A stretch of DNA of 9,530 nucleotides from assembly GCA_036276035.1 (NCBI GenBank), contig DASUCM010000014.1, positions 1-9,530 on the forward strand, given 5' to 3'. The notes under the pieces were generated by a model. It did no database searches. It saw only the letters and a list, made by a program, of their open reading frames with translations, and was not told the origin of the DNA. The DNA is from JACDAF01 sp036276035. GTDB lineage: Bacteria > Chloroflexota > Limnocylindria > P2-11E. The first letter of the stretch is position 1, and each line of letters opens with the position of its first letter. Made by a program: the position numbers and the translations under genes. Below are positions 1 through 5,996 of the stretch, piece by piece.

Positions 1-289
1 GCCGGGCCTCCGCCACGCACGTGTCGACGAGCGCCTTGCCGACGCCGCGACCGGAGGCCTCCGGCACGACGGCAAGCGAGCGGATCTCGGCGAGGTCCGC
101 GGTGAGCACGGCGAGCGCGCAGCAGCCGAGAAGACGGTCGCCCTGGACCGCCACGAAGAAGTCGCGCAGGTGCTCGACGAGGAACTCGCGCGACCGCTCG
201 AGCATGCGGTCCTCGCGGGCGTAGCCGTTGATGAGCGCGAGCATCGCGTCGACGTCGCCGACGCGCGCCGCACGGAGCGCGAGGCTCAT
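1..289 (-). CDS. argA: GNAT-type N-acetylglutamate synthase, 3'-truncated by the window edge
   Basis: The first 96 residues of a GNAT-fold acetyltransferase that probably makes N-acetylglutamate from glutamate and acetyl-CoA, the entry step of arginine synthesis. Visible features are the N-terminal strand and helix (residues 4-24), an LRDFFVA strand near 41-47, and the core AEIRSLAVVPEASGRGVGKA at about 67-86 with the acetyl-CoA-binding G-R-G-V-G-K loop (80-85). The EIRSLAV segment before that loop is typical of short stand-alone ArgA proteins. The usual Arg/Gln opening motif A is Ser79 here, a mild deviation. It starts at ATG 289, overlapping the argH stop as ATGA, so it is probably translationally coupled as the last known gene of the arg operon. 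Family members are usually about 150-175 residues, so the C-terminal part lies outside the window. The GNAT assignment is firm. The substrate rests on the core motif and context. Confidence 0.82.
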   Translation of the reverse strand, partial: MSLALRAARVGDVDAMLALINGYAREDRMLERSREFLVEHLRDFFVAVQGDRLLGCCALAVLTADLAEIRSLAVVPEASGRGVGKALVDTCVAEAR

Positions 290-1659
290 GCCCCGAGCCG
301 CTCGCGTGCCTTCACGAGCGCCTCGCGCACGAGCGCGGGCGCGGTCCCGCCCGGCGAGGTCCGGCTCGAGAGCGAGCGGCCGACGTCGAGCTCATCGATG
401 GCGGAGGCATCGAAGGAGCGGTGGTGCCGGCGCAGGTCCTCGAGCGTGAGATCGCCGAGCCCGCGGCCCGCAGCGAGCGCCTCCTGGACGATCCGGCCGA
501 CGACGGAGTGCGCTTCGCGGAACGGGACGCCGCGGCGCGCAAGGTGGTCGGCAAGGTCGGTCGCGGTGACCATGCCCCGGTCGGCGCTGCGGCGCATCGC
601 GTCGCGGTCGATGCGCATCCCGCCGACCACGAGCGCCAGCGCTTCGAGCGCTGGCGCGACCGAGCAGAGGTCGTAGAGCGGCGCGCGGTGCTCCTGCAGG
701 TCGGACCCGTACGCGAGCGGCAGCCCCTTCAGCGTCGTGAGGACCGCGACGAGGTCGCCGATCGCGCGTCCGCTGCGGCCCCGCGCGAGCTCGGCGACGT
801 CGGGGTTCTTCTTCTGCGGCATGATGCTCGACCCCGTCGAGTGCGCGTCCGAGAGCGCGACGAAGCCGAACTCGATCGACGACCAGATGACGAGCTCCTC
901 CGCGAGCCGCGAGGCGTGGACCGCGGCCAGCGCGGCGACGAACGCGAGCTCGGCGATGAAGTCGCGGTCGGAGACCGCGTCGATGCTGTTCACGAAGTGC
1001 GCCGGCAGGCCGAGCTCGCCGGCGGCGGACGCCGGGTCGACCGGGTAGGGCGAGCCAGCGAGCGCGGCGGCACCGAGCGGCGACACGGCGGCGCGGCGGC
1101 GCGCTTCGCGGATCCGATCGCGGTCGCGGAGCAGCGCCTCGACGTGCGCGAGGAGGTGGTGCGCGAGCGACACCGGCTGCGCCTGCTGCAGGTGCGTGTA
1201 GCCGGGAAGCACGGTGTCGACCTCGCCGCCGGCTCGGTCGAGCAGCGCGGCCGCGAGCGAGCGCACGGCCGAGTCGAGCCCGTCCATGGCGTCGAGGACG
1301 AACAGGCGCAGGTCGAGCGCGACCTGGTCGTTGCGGCTACGCGCCGTGTGGAGCTTCCCGCCGACCTCGCCGAGGCGCTCGCTGAGGGTCCGCTCGACGG
1401 CGCTGTGCACGTCCTCGGCATCGGTGGGCCAGACGAACGTGCCGTCGGCGAGCTCGGCGTCGATGCGCTCGAGGCCGGCAACGAGCGCGTCGGCCTCGGG
1501 CCGCGGGATGATCCCCTGCCGCCCGAGCATCCGCGCGTGCGCGATGCTCCCGCGCACGTCGTGCCGCGCGATCCGGCGGTCGAGCTCGAGCGACGACGTG
1601 AAGCCGCGGATCCGCGGGTCGAGCCCGCCGCCGAGCCGCCCGCTCCAGAGATCGGTCAC
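286..1659 (-). CDS. argH: Argininosuccinate lyase
   Basis: Cytoplasmic enzyme of the fumarase/aspartase superfamily that splits argininosuccinate into arginine and fumarate, the last step of the pathway. The 457 residues match the usual length of about 460. Visible motifs are the RSRND substrate segment (107-111), PGYTHLQQAQP (152-162) with the catalytic His156, and the superfamily signature GSSIMPQKKNP (276-286), whose flexible loop carries the catalytic serine. The later substrate segment reads YGSDLQEHR (317-325), where most family members have Y-N-(K/R)-D-L-Q-E-D-K. Tyr317 and Gln322 are kept and the Lys is Arg. The start is GTG 1659, overlapping the argG stop as GTGA. The frame stays open further upstream into argG, but homology to ArgH begins only at this start (TDLWSGRL). 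The stop overlaps argA as ATGA. Active homotetramers in this family build each active site from three subunits. Confidence 0.96.
   Translation of the reverse strand: MTDLWSGRLGGGLDPRIRGFTSSLELDRRIARHDVRGSIAHARMLGRQGIIPRPEADALVAGLERIDAELADGTFVWPTDAEDVHSAVERTLSERLGEVGGKLHTARSRNDQVALDLRLFVLDAMDGLDSAVRSLAAALLDRAGGEVDTVLPGYTHLQQAQPVSLAHHLLAHVEALLRDRDRIREARRRAAVSPLGAAALAGSPYPVDPASAAGELGLPAHFVNSIDAVSDRDFIAELAFVAALAAVHASRLAEELVIWSSIEFGFVALSDAHSTGSSIMPQKKNPDVAELARGRSGRAIGDLVAVLTTLKGLPLAYGSDLQEHRAPLYDLCSVAPALEALALVVGGMRIDRDAMRRSADRGMVTATDLADHLARRGVPFREAHSVVGRIVQEALAAGRGLGDLTLEDLRRHHRSFDASAIDELDVGRSLSSRTSPGGTAPALVREALVKARERLGA
633..657 (-). repeat. Perfect 11-bp inverted repeat inside argH
   Basis: GCGCCAGCGCT (633-643) and its exact reverse complement (647-657) flank a 3-base loop. 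In argH mRNA this would be a very GC-rich hairpin. It lies in the codons for an Ala/Leu-rich helix (APALEALAL). No run of T follows on either strand, so it does not look like an intrinsic terminator. Chance plus GC-rich Ala/Leu codons could explain it. Confidence 0.6.
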
Positions 1660-2924
1660 GCCTTGCGGCGCTTCTTCGGCGCAGGCTTCGCGGCGGGCAG
1701 CGCGGCGAGCTCCGGCCCGAACAATTCCTGGGTCCTCGCCTGGTTGCGCAGCGGGAGGCCGAAGACGTTGATGAAGCCCTCGGCCGCCTTGTGGTCGAAG
1801 GCGTCGCCCTTCCCGTACGTCGCGAGCGCCATCGAGTACAGGGAGTGCTGCGAGCGGCGCCCGACCACGGTCGCGGTGCCGCGGTGCAGGCGCACCCGGA
1901 TGTCCCCCGACACGAAGCGCTGCGTCGAGCGGACGTACTCGGCGAGGTCCTGGTGGTGCGAGGTGAACCAGAGCCCGTTGTAGACGAGGTCGGCGTACTC
2001 GGCCCCGACGCGCTCCTTGAAGCGGAGGCTCTCCTTCGAGAGGACCATGTCCTCGAGCGCGCGGTGCGCGAGGTGGAGCACGACCGCCGCGGGGGCCTCG
2101 TAGATCTCGCGCGACTTGATGCCGACGAGGCGGTTCTCGATCTGGTCGATCCGCCCGACGCCGTGCTTGCCCGCGATCGCGTTCAGCTTGTCGATGAGCG
2201 TCACGCCGTCGCAGGCCTCGTCGTCGATCGCGGTCGGCACGCCCTCCTTGAAGGTGATGACGATCTCGCGCGCCTTCGACGGCGCCTCGTCGGGGTCGAC
2301 CGTCCACTGGTACACGTCGCGCGGCGGCGCGCCCCAGGGATCCTCGAGCACGCCGGCCTCGATGGAGCGGCCCCAGAGGTTCTCGTCGACGCTGTAGGGG
2401 CTCTTCTTCGTGACGGGGACCGGGATGCCGCGCTCGCGCGCGTACTCGATCTCCTCGTCGCGCGTCATGTTCATGCCGGCGCGCATCGGCGCGATGACCT
2501 TGAGGTCCGGCGCGAGCGCGCCGACCGCGAGGTCGAAGCGCACCTGGTCGTTCCCCTTCCCCGTGCAGCCGTGCGCGACGTACTGCGCGCCCTCCTCGCG
2601 GGCCGCGTCCACGAGCAGCTTCGCGAGGAGCGGGCGGCCGAGCGCGGTCGCGAGCGGGTAGCGGCCCTCGTAGAGCGCGCCGGCCTGGAGCGCGGGGAAC
2701 ACGAAGTAGCGCACGAAGGTCTCGCGGACGTCCTGGACGATCGCCTTCTTCGCGCCGCTCTTCAACGCCTTCGCTTTGACCTCGTCGAGGTCTTTCACCG
2801 AGCCGAGGTCGCCGGTGACGGTCACGACCTGCAGCCCCATCGTCTCGCGCAGCCAGGCGACCGCGACCGAGGTGTCGAGGCCGCCCGAATACGCGAGCAC
2901 GCACGTCTTCCTATGTGTCTCCAC
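1656..2924 (-). CDS. argG: Argininosuccinate synthase
   Basis: ATP-dependent ligase that joins citrulline and aspartate into argininosuccinate, releasing AMP and pyrophosphate. The 422 residues are slightly longer than the common length of about 400. Visible signatures are the N-type PP-loop AYSGGLDTS (11-19), the second family signature GCTGKGNDQVRFD (119-131), and YSVDENLWGRSIE (177-189), which helps form the citrulline/aspartate site. The C-terminus is a Lys/Arg/Pro/Ala-rich tail ending PKKRRKA, probably disordered. The start is GTG 2924, reading VETHRKTCVLAYSGG. A strong GGAGGT lies 3 bases upstream, and no better in-frame start is seen between it and the PP-loop. The first 14 bases overlap the end of argR, so the ribosome-binding site sits inside argR. 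The stop overlaps argH as GTGA. Confidence 0.96.
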   Translation of the reverse strand: METHRKTCVLAYSGGLDTSVAVAWLRETMGLQVVTVTGDLGSVKDLDEVKAKALKSGAKKAIVQDVRETFVRYFVFPALQAGALYEGRYPLATALGRPLLAKLLVDAAREEGAQYVAHGCTGKGNDQVRFDLAVGALAPDLKVIAPMRAGMNMTRDEEIEYARERGIPVPVTKKSPYSVDENLWGRSIEAGVLEDPWGAPPRDVYQWTVDPDEAPSKAREIVITFKEGVPTAIDDEACDGVTLIDKLNAIAGKHGVGRIDQIENRLVGIKSREIYEAPAAVVLHLAHRALEDMVLSKESLRFKERVGAEYADLVYNGLWFTSHHQDLAEYVRSTQRFVSGDIRVRLHRGTATVVGRRSQHSLYSMALATYGKGDAFDHKAAEGFINVFGLPLRNQARTQELFGPELAALPAAKPAPKKRRKA

Positions 2925-3411
2925 GGGACCTCCGTTCGTTCCGTCGCACGCCGAATGTCGCGAGCTTCGCGAGGAGCGGCCGCGCGGAGCGCTGCTCCAC
3001 CGCCACGAACACAGTGTCGTCCCCCGCGATCGTGCCGACGATGCCGTCGAGGCCGGCGGCGTCGATCGCGGCGCCGAGCGCGCTCGCGGTGCCGGGGAGC
3101 GAGCGCACGACGACGATGTTCCCGGCGGCCGCGGCCTCGACCGGGTAGTCCTCGCAGAACCGGCGCAGCCGCTCGGTCCCGCCACCGGCGCCGGCCCCCG
3201 CGGCGGGCGCGGCGTAGGCATGCGTGCCGTCGCGCGTCACCTTCACGAGCCCGAGCTCGACGATGTCGCGCGAGATCGTCGCCTGCGTCGCGGGGAACCC
3301 CGCGCCGCGCAATGCGCGCGCGAGCTCGCCCTGCGTCGCGAGGCGGCGCTGGGCGACGACGCGCAGGAGCGCGCGCTGGCGGTGCTGCTTGCGCGCGAGC
3401 GCATCCCTCAA
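2911..3411 (-). CDS. argR: Arginine repressor ArgR/AhrC
   Basis: Arginine-responsive DNA-binding regulator, 166 residues (family about 150-170). The N-terminal winged helix-turn-helix covers roughly residues 8-68, with the recognition segment ATQATISRDIVELGLVKV (41-58) including the conserved S-R-D. A Gly/Ala-rich linker (about 68-79) leads to the C-terminal hexamerisation and arginine-binding domain, with GTASALGAAID (107-117) and GTIAGDDTVFV (126-136). The Asp pair at 131-132 is the usual arginine ligand. The best start is TTG 3411, which overlaps the argB stop as TTGA and has GAGG 7 bases upstream. An ATG a few bases downstream is in the wrong frame. In this family arginine-bound hexamers bind ARG boxes. 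The likely target here is the operator before argC, which would make argR autoregulated as a member of its own operon. Confidence 0.94.
   Translation of the reverse strand: MRDALARKQHRQRALLRVVAQRRLATQGELARALRGAGFPATQATISRDIVELGLVKVTRDGTHAYAAPAAGAGAGGGTERLRRFCEDYPVEAAAAGNIVVVRSLPGTASALGAAIDAAGLDGIVGTIAGDDTVFVAVEQRSARPLLAKLATFGVRRNERRSRGDT
2928..2933 (-). promoter_or_regulatory. Shine-Dalgarno of argG, within argR
   Basis: GGAGGT on the minus strand ends 3 bases before GTG 2924. It is the clearest ribosome-binding site in the operon and fixes the argG start. It lies wholly inside the last codons of argR, so ribosomes finishing argR cross it. Confidence 0.75.
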
Positions 3412-4199
3412 GCCGCGGCCTCGATGACGGTCCCGACACGCTCGCCCGCGAGCAGGCGCTCGAGCGCGTCGCCGCCGCTCGCGACGATCGCCGCGCGGCA
3501 CCCGGCGGCGGCGGCGAGGAGGCAGGCCTCGACCTTCGGCAGCATGCCGCCCTCGATCGTGCCGTCGTCGACGAGCGCCTTCGCGCGCTGCGCGTCGAGC
3601 GACGCGATGAGCTTGCCGTCCTGCCCGCGCACGCCCGGCACGTCGGTGACGAAGGCGAGCAGCCGCGCGCCGATGGCCGCGGCGATCGCGCCCGCGACGC
3701 TGTCCGCGTTCACGTTCAGCGGCTCGCCGCCGTCCGCGTCCAGCGCAGCCGGGGCGACGACCGGCACGCGGCCGCGGTCGAGGAGCTCCTCGAGGAGCGA
3801 GCTGTCGACGAGGGTGATGCGGCCCACGAGGCCGAGGTCAGCGCTCTCGCGCTCGGCGCGGAGCATCCCGCCGTCGAGGCCGGAGAGTCCGACGGCCGGC
3901 ACGCCGCGCTGCACGAGCGCTGCGACGAGCCGCGAGTTCGCGAGGCCGGTGAGCGTCGCGAGCGCGACGTCGCGCGTCGGCCCGTCGGTGACGCGCAGCC
4001 CGCGCTCGAATCGCGCCTCGAGGCCGAGCTTCGCGGACCACTCCCCGACGAGCGGCCCGCCGCCGTGCACGACGACCAGCGGCGTCCCGGAGTCGTGCAG
4101 CGTGGCGACGATCGTGGCGTCCGCGTCGGCCTTGCCCGCGACGGAGCCGCCGACCTTCACGACGACGGCCGACCGCTCCTCACGTGGTGTATTCGGCAT
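3408..4199 (-). CDS. argB: Acetylglutamate kinase
   Basis: Amino-acid-kinase-fold enzyme that phosphorylates N-acetylglutamate at the gamma carboxylate. Its 263 residues are typical of the short form. Visible motifs are KVGGS (15-19, catalytic Lys15), VVHGGGP (43-49), RVTDG (69-73), GLSGLDGG (104-111), NVNADSVAGAI (162-172), the catalytic-type Asp in TDVPGV (185-190), and GGMLPKVEA (217-225) with Lys222. Only about ten residues precede the first strand, so the long N-terminal helix of arginine-inhibited hexameric kinases is absent. The C-terminal GGDALERLLAGERVGTVI also lacks the His and Glu usual in those enzymes, so it is probably not feedback-inhibited. The start is ATG 4199, with GAGG 4 bases upstream, overlapping the argJ end by 20 bases. 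A LysZ-like kinase was considered, but argJ and argC belong to the N-acetyl route and no carrier-protein gene is seen. Confidence 0.94.
   Translation of the reverse strand: MPNTPREERSAVVVKVGGSVAGKADADATIVATLHDSGTPLVVVHGGGPLVGEWSAKLGLEARFERGLRVTDGPTRDVALATLTGLANSRLVAALVQRGVPAVGLSGLDGGMLRAERESADLGLVGRITLVDSSLLEELLDRGRVPVVAPAALDADGGEPLNVNADSVAGAIAAAIGARLLAFVTDVPGVRGQDGKLIASLDAQRAKALVDDGTIEGGMLPKVEACLLAAAAGCRAAIVASGGDALERLLAGERVGTVIEAAA
3419..3422 (-). promoter_or_regulatory. Short Shine-Dalgarno supporting the TTG start of argR
   Basis: GAGG on the minus strand lies 7 bases before TTG 3411, inside the final codons of argB. It is short but well spaced, and it supports this rare start codon over later ones. 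TTG and a four-base site suggest modest translation of the repressor relative to the enzymes. Confidence 0.5.
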
Positions 4200-5367
4200 T
4201 GATCCTCACGTACTCCGCGCTCAGGTCGGCGCCCCACGCCACGGCGTTCCCCTGCCCGAGGCCGAGGTCGACCGCGATCGCGATGTGCGAGCCCGCGAAG
4301 TGCGCGCGCAGCGCCGCGTCGTCGTAGGAGCGGGGGCGGCCCGACGCGAAGACCGCGATGTCGGCGATGCGGACGGTCGCGCGCGACGCGTCCACGCGCG
4401 CGCCGGAGCGACCCGCGGCCGCGAGGATGCGGCCCCAGTTCGGGTCGGCTCCGTGGATCGCGGTCCGGACGAGGTTCGAGTTCGTCACGGTCCGGGCGGC
4501 GAGCCGGGCGTCGGCGTCGCTCGCCGCGCCGGAGACGCGGACCTCGAAGACCTTCGTCACCCCCTCGCCGTCGGCGACGATCGCGAGGGCGAGCTCGCGG
4601 CAGACCTCGTGCAGCGCGAGCGCGAAGGCGTCGGCCTCCGCCGGCCCGACCGTGACGCCCGACGCGCCGTTCGCGAGGACGAGGACCGTGTCGTTCGTGC
4701 TGGTGTCGCCGTCGACCGAGATCGCATTGAACGTCGCGTCGACCGCCGGGCGGAGCGCCGCGGCCAGCGCCTCGCGCGCGATCTGCGCATCGGTCGTGAT
4801 GAACGCGAGGAGCGTCGCCATGTCCGGATGGATCATCCCGGCGCCCTTCGCGATGCCCCCGACACGCACGACGCCGCCGGGAAGCCGGACCTCGCGCTCG
4901 GCGACCTTCGGGCGCGTGTCCGTCGTCATGATCGCGCGCGACGCGTCGTCCCAGCCGTCGACGGCGAGCTGGATCTCGCCGACGGCGACGCGGATCCGCT
5001 CGACCGGCAGCGGCACGCCGATGACGCCGGTGCTCGCGACCGCGACCTGATCGGCGCGCACCTCGAGCCGCTGCGCCGCGGCCTGCGCCATCGCGACGGC
5101 GTCGCGCTCGCCCTGCTCGCCGGTGCACGCGTTCGCGTTGCCCGAGTTCACGACGATCGCGCGCACCGTGCCGAGCTCGACGTGACGGCGCGTGATGACG
5201 CACGGCGCCGCGATGACCTCGTTCCTGGTGAATGCCGCGGCGGACGTGCACGGACGCTCCGACCAGATGAGCGCGACGTCGAGGCGCTCTTTGCGCCCGT
5301 ACTTCACGCCCGCGGACGCCGCACCGGCGAGGAAGCCCTTCGCGTAGGTGACCCCGCGGGCGCTCAC
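4180..5367 (-). CDS. argJ: Glutamate N-acetyltransferase / ornithine acetyltransferase
   Basis: Transfers the acetyl group from N-acetylornithine to glutamate, recycling it and releasing ornithine. Some members also use acetyl-CoA and so can start the pathway. The 395 residues match the family. The precursor cleaves itself before a Thr that becomes the N-terminal nucleophile. Here it is Thr185 in KGAGMIHPDMATLLAF (174-189). The oxyanion-hole segment STGVIG (112-117) and the typical C-terminus INAEYTT are present, as are DGDTSTND (219-226) and DPNWGRI (308-314). The start is GTG 5367, overlapping the stop of the upstream PaiB-like gene as GTGA, so translational coupling is likely. No clear Shine-Dalgarno precedes it. 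Whether it is mono- or bifunctional cannot be read from sequence. The presence of argA at the operon end would allow either. Confidence 0.95.
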   Translation of the reverse strand: MSARGVTYAKGFLAGAASAGVKYGRKERLDVALIWSERPCTSAAAFTRNEVIAAPCVITRRHVELGTVRAIVVNSGNANACTGEQGERDAVAMAQAAAQRLEVRADQVAVASTGVIGVPLPVERIRVAVGEIQLAVDGWDDASRAIMTTDTRPKVAEREVRLPGGVVRVGGIAKGAGMIHPDMATLLAFITTDAQIAREALAAALRPAVDATFNAISVDGDTSTNDTVLVLANGASGVTVGPAEADAFALALHEVCRELALAIVADGEGVTKVFEVRVSGAASDADARLAARTVTNSNLVRTAIHGADPNWGRILAAAGRSGARVDASRATVRIADIAVFASGRPRSYDDAALRAHFAGSHIAIAVDLGLGQGNAVAWGADLSAEYVRINAEYTT

Positions 5368-5996
5368 GAGGCACCGAGCCGGCGGAGCAGGTGATCGCGC
5401 GCGTCGGCGTCGCGCGGAGCGCCGCGAGCGTGAAGGCTCTCCGCGATCCGCGTGCGGTGCTCGCGCGTCTTGTTGCCGCCGAACTTGAACTTCGCCCGCA
5501 CGTCGACGATCTGCCCGCGCAGCCCGCGGATGCCCGGGAGCATGGGCGCGTACGGGCCGCTCCCCCCGTGCACCTGGGCGTGGCCGCCCTGCGGCTGGAA
5601 GTGCGAGAGCTGGCGCGTGAGGATCGCGGCGAGCGCGTCGGGGTCGTCGACGATCTCGAAGCGGCAGATCGCCTGGACCGCCGCGTAGTACGAGGTGGGC
5701 ACGCCCTCCTCGACGGGACGAGGGGCGTCGGCGTTCCAATCCGTCGGGATGTAGGTGTACGCGTCGATCACGGAGACGAGCGCGAGCGGGTTCTCCTCGA
5801 GGCGCTCCCAGGCCGGGTTCGGCCTCGCGAGGTGCAGCTCGATCGTGCTGCCGCCGTCGTAGATGAAGTGCGTCGGCACGACGACCGCGACGTCGTGGCC
5901 GGTCCCCGACGCGACGAGCTGCCCGAAGTCGTGCGCCGACAGGAAGGCGCGCCACTCGTCGTCGTCCAGCGCGGCGTCGTGACGCCGGATGAGCAT
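5364..5996 (-). CDS. PaiB-like FMN-binding split-barrel protein
   Basis: A 210-residue protein resembling the PaiB / FMN_bind_2 family (in Bacillus subtilis PaiB is a negative regulator of protease synthesis and sporulation). Family-like features are the N-terminal MLIRRH...DDDEWRAFL (1-19), the barrel strand VVVPTHFIYDGGS (38-50), HLARPNPAW (55-63), VPTSYYAAVQ (99-108, corresponding to VPTWNYxxV), and the C-terminal MLPGIRGLRGQIVDV...KFKFGGNKTREHR (152-181), where the basic KFK...NK segment is the usual FMN-phosphate region. No signal peptide or membrane segment is seen. ATG 5996 shares one base with the argC stop (TGATG), and the stop overlaps argJ as GTGA, so it is inserted tightly between two arginine genes. 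A flavin-dependent oxidoreductase or a regulator are both possible. The family call is fairly sure, but the role in arginine metabolism is unknown. Confidence 0.8.
   Translation of the reverse strand: MLIRRHDAALDDDEWRAFLSAHDFGQLVASGTGHDVAVVVPTHFIYDGGSTIELHLARPNPAWERLEENPLALVSVIDAYTYIPTDWNADAPRPVEEGVPTSYYAAVQAICRFEIVDDPDALAAILTRQLSHFQPQGGHAQVHGGSGPYAPMLPGIRGLRGQIVDVRAKFKFGGNKTREHRTRIAESLHARGAPRDADARDHLLRRLGAS

Noticed and set aside
1660..2904. Upstream extension of the argH frame through argG, suggesting a fused 872-residue protein
   Set aside because: The extension is an off-frame reading of argG. ArgH homology begins at GTG 1659, and argG has clear motifs in its own frame.
3780..3798. Overlapping GAGGAGCTCCTC / GCTCCTCGAGGAGC palindromes
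   Set aside because: They fall in argB codons for the low-complexity SSLLEELL helix. Repeated Leu/Glu codons explain them and they are not near a start.
3408..5367. LysW-type (carrier protein) arginine/lysine route, because the kinase has a SGLDGG segment reminiscent of LysZ
   Set aside because: argJ, which acts on N-acetylornithine, and a standard ArgC are adjacent, and no small acidic carrier-protein gene is present.
421..5394. Several very long plus-strand open frames opposite argH, argG, argR, argB and argJ (up to about 870 codons)
   Set aside because: Their products are Arg/Ala/Asp-rich with no recognisable motif, and each lies opposite well-supported enzymes. They are a by-product of few stop codons in GC-rich DNA.
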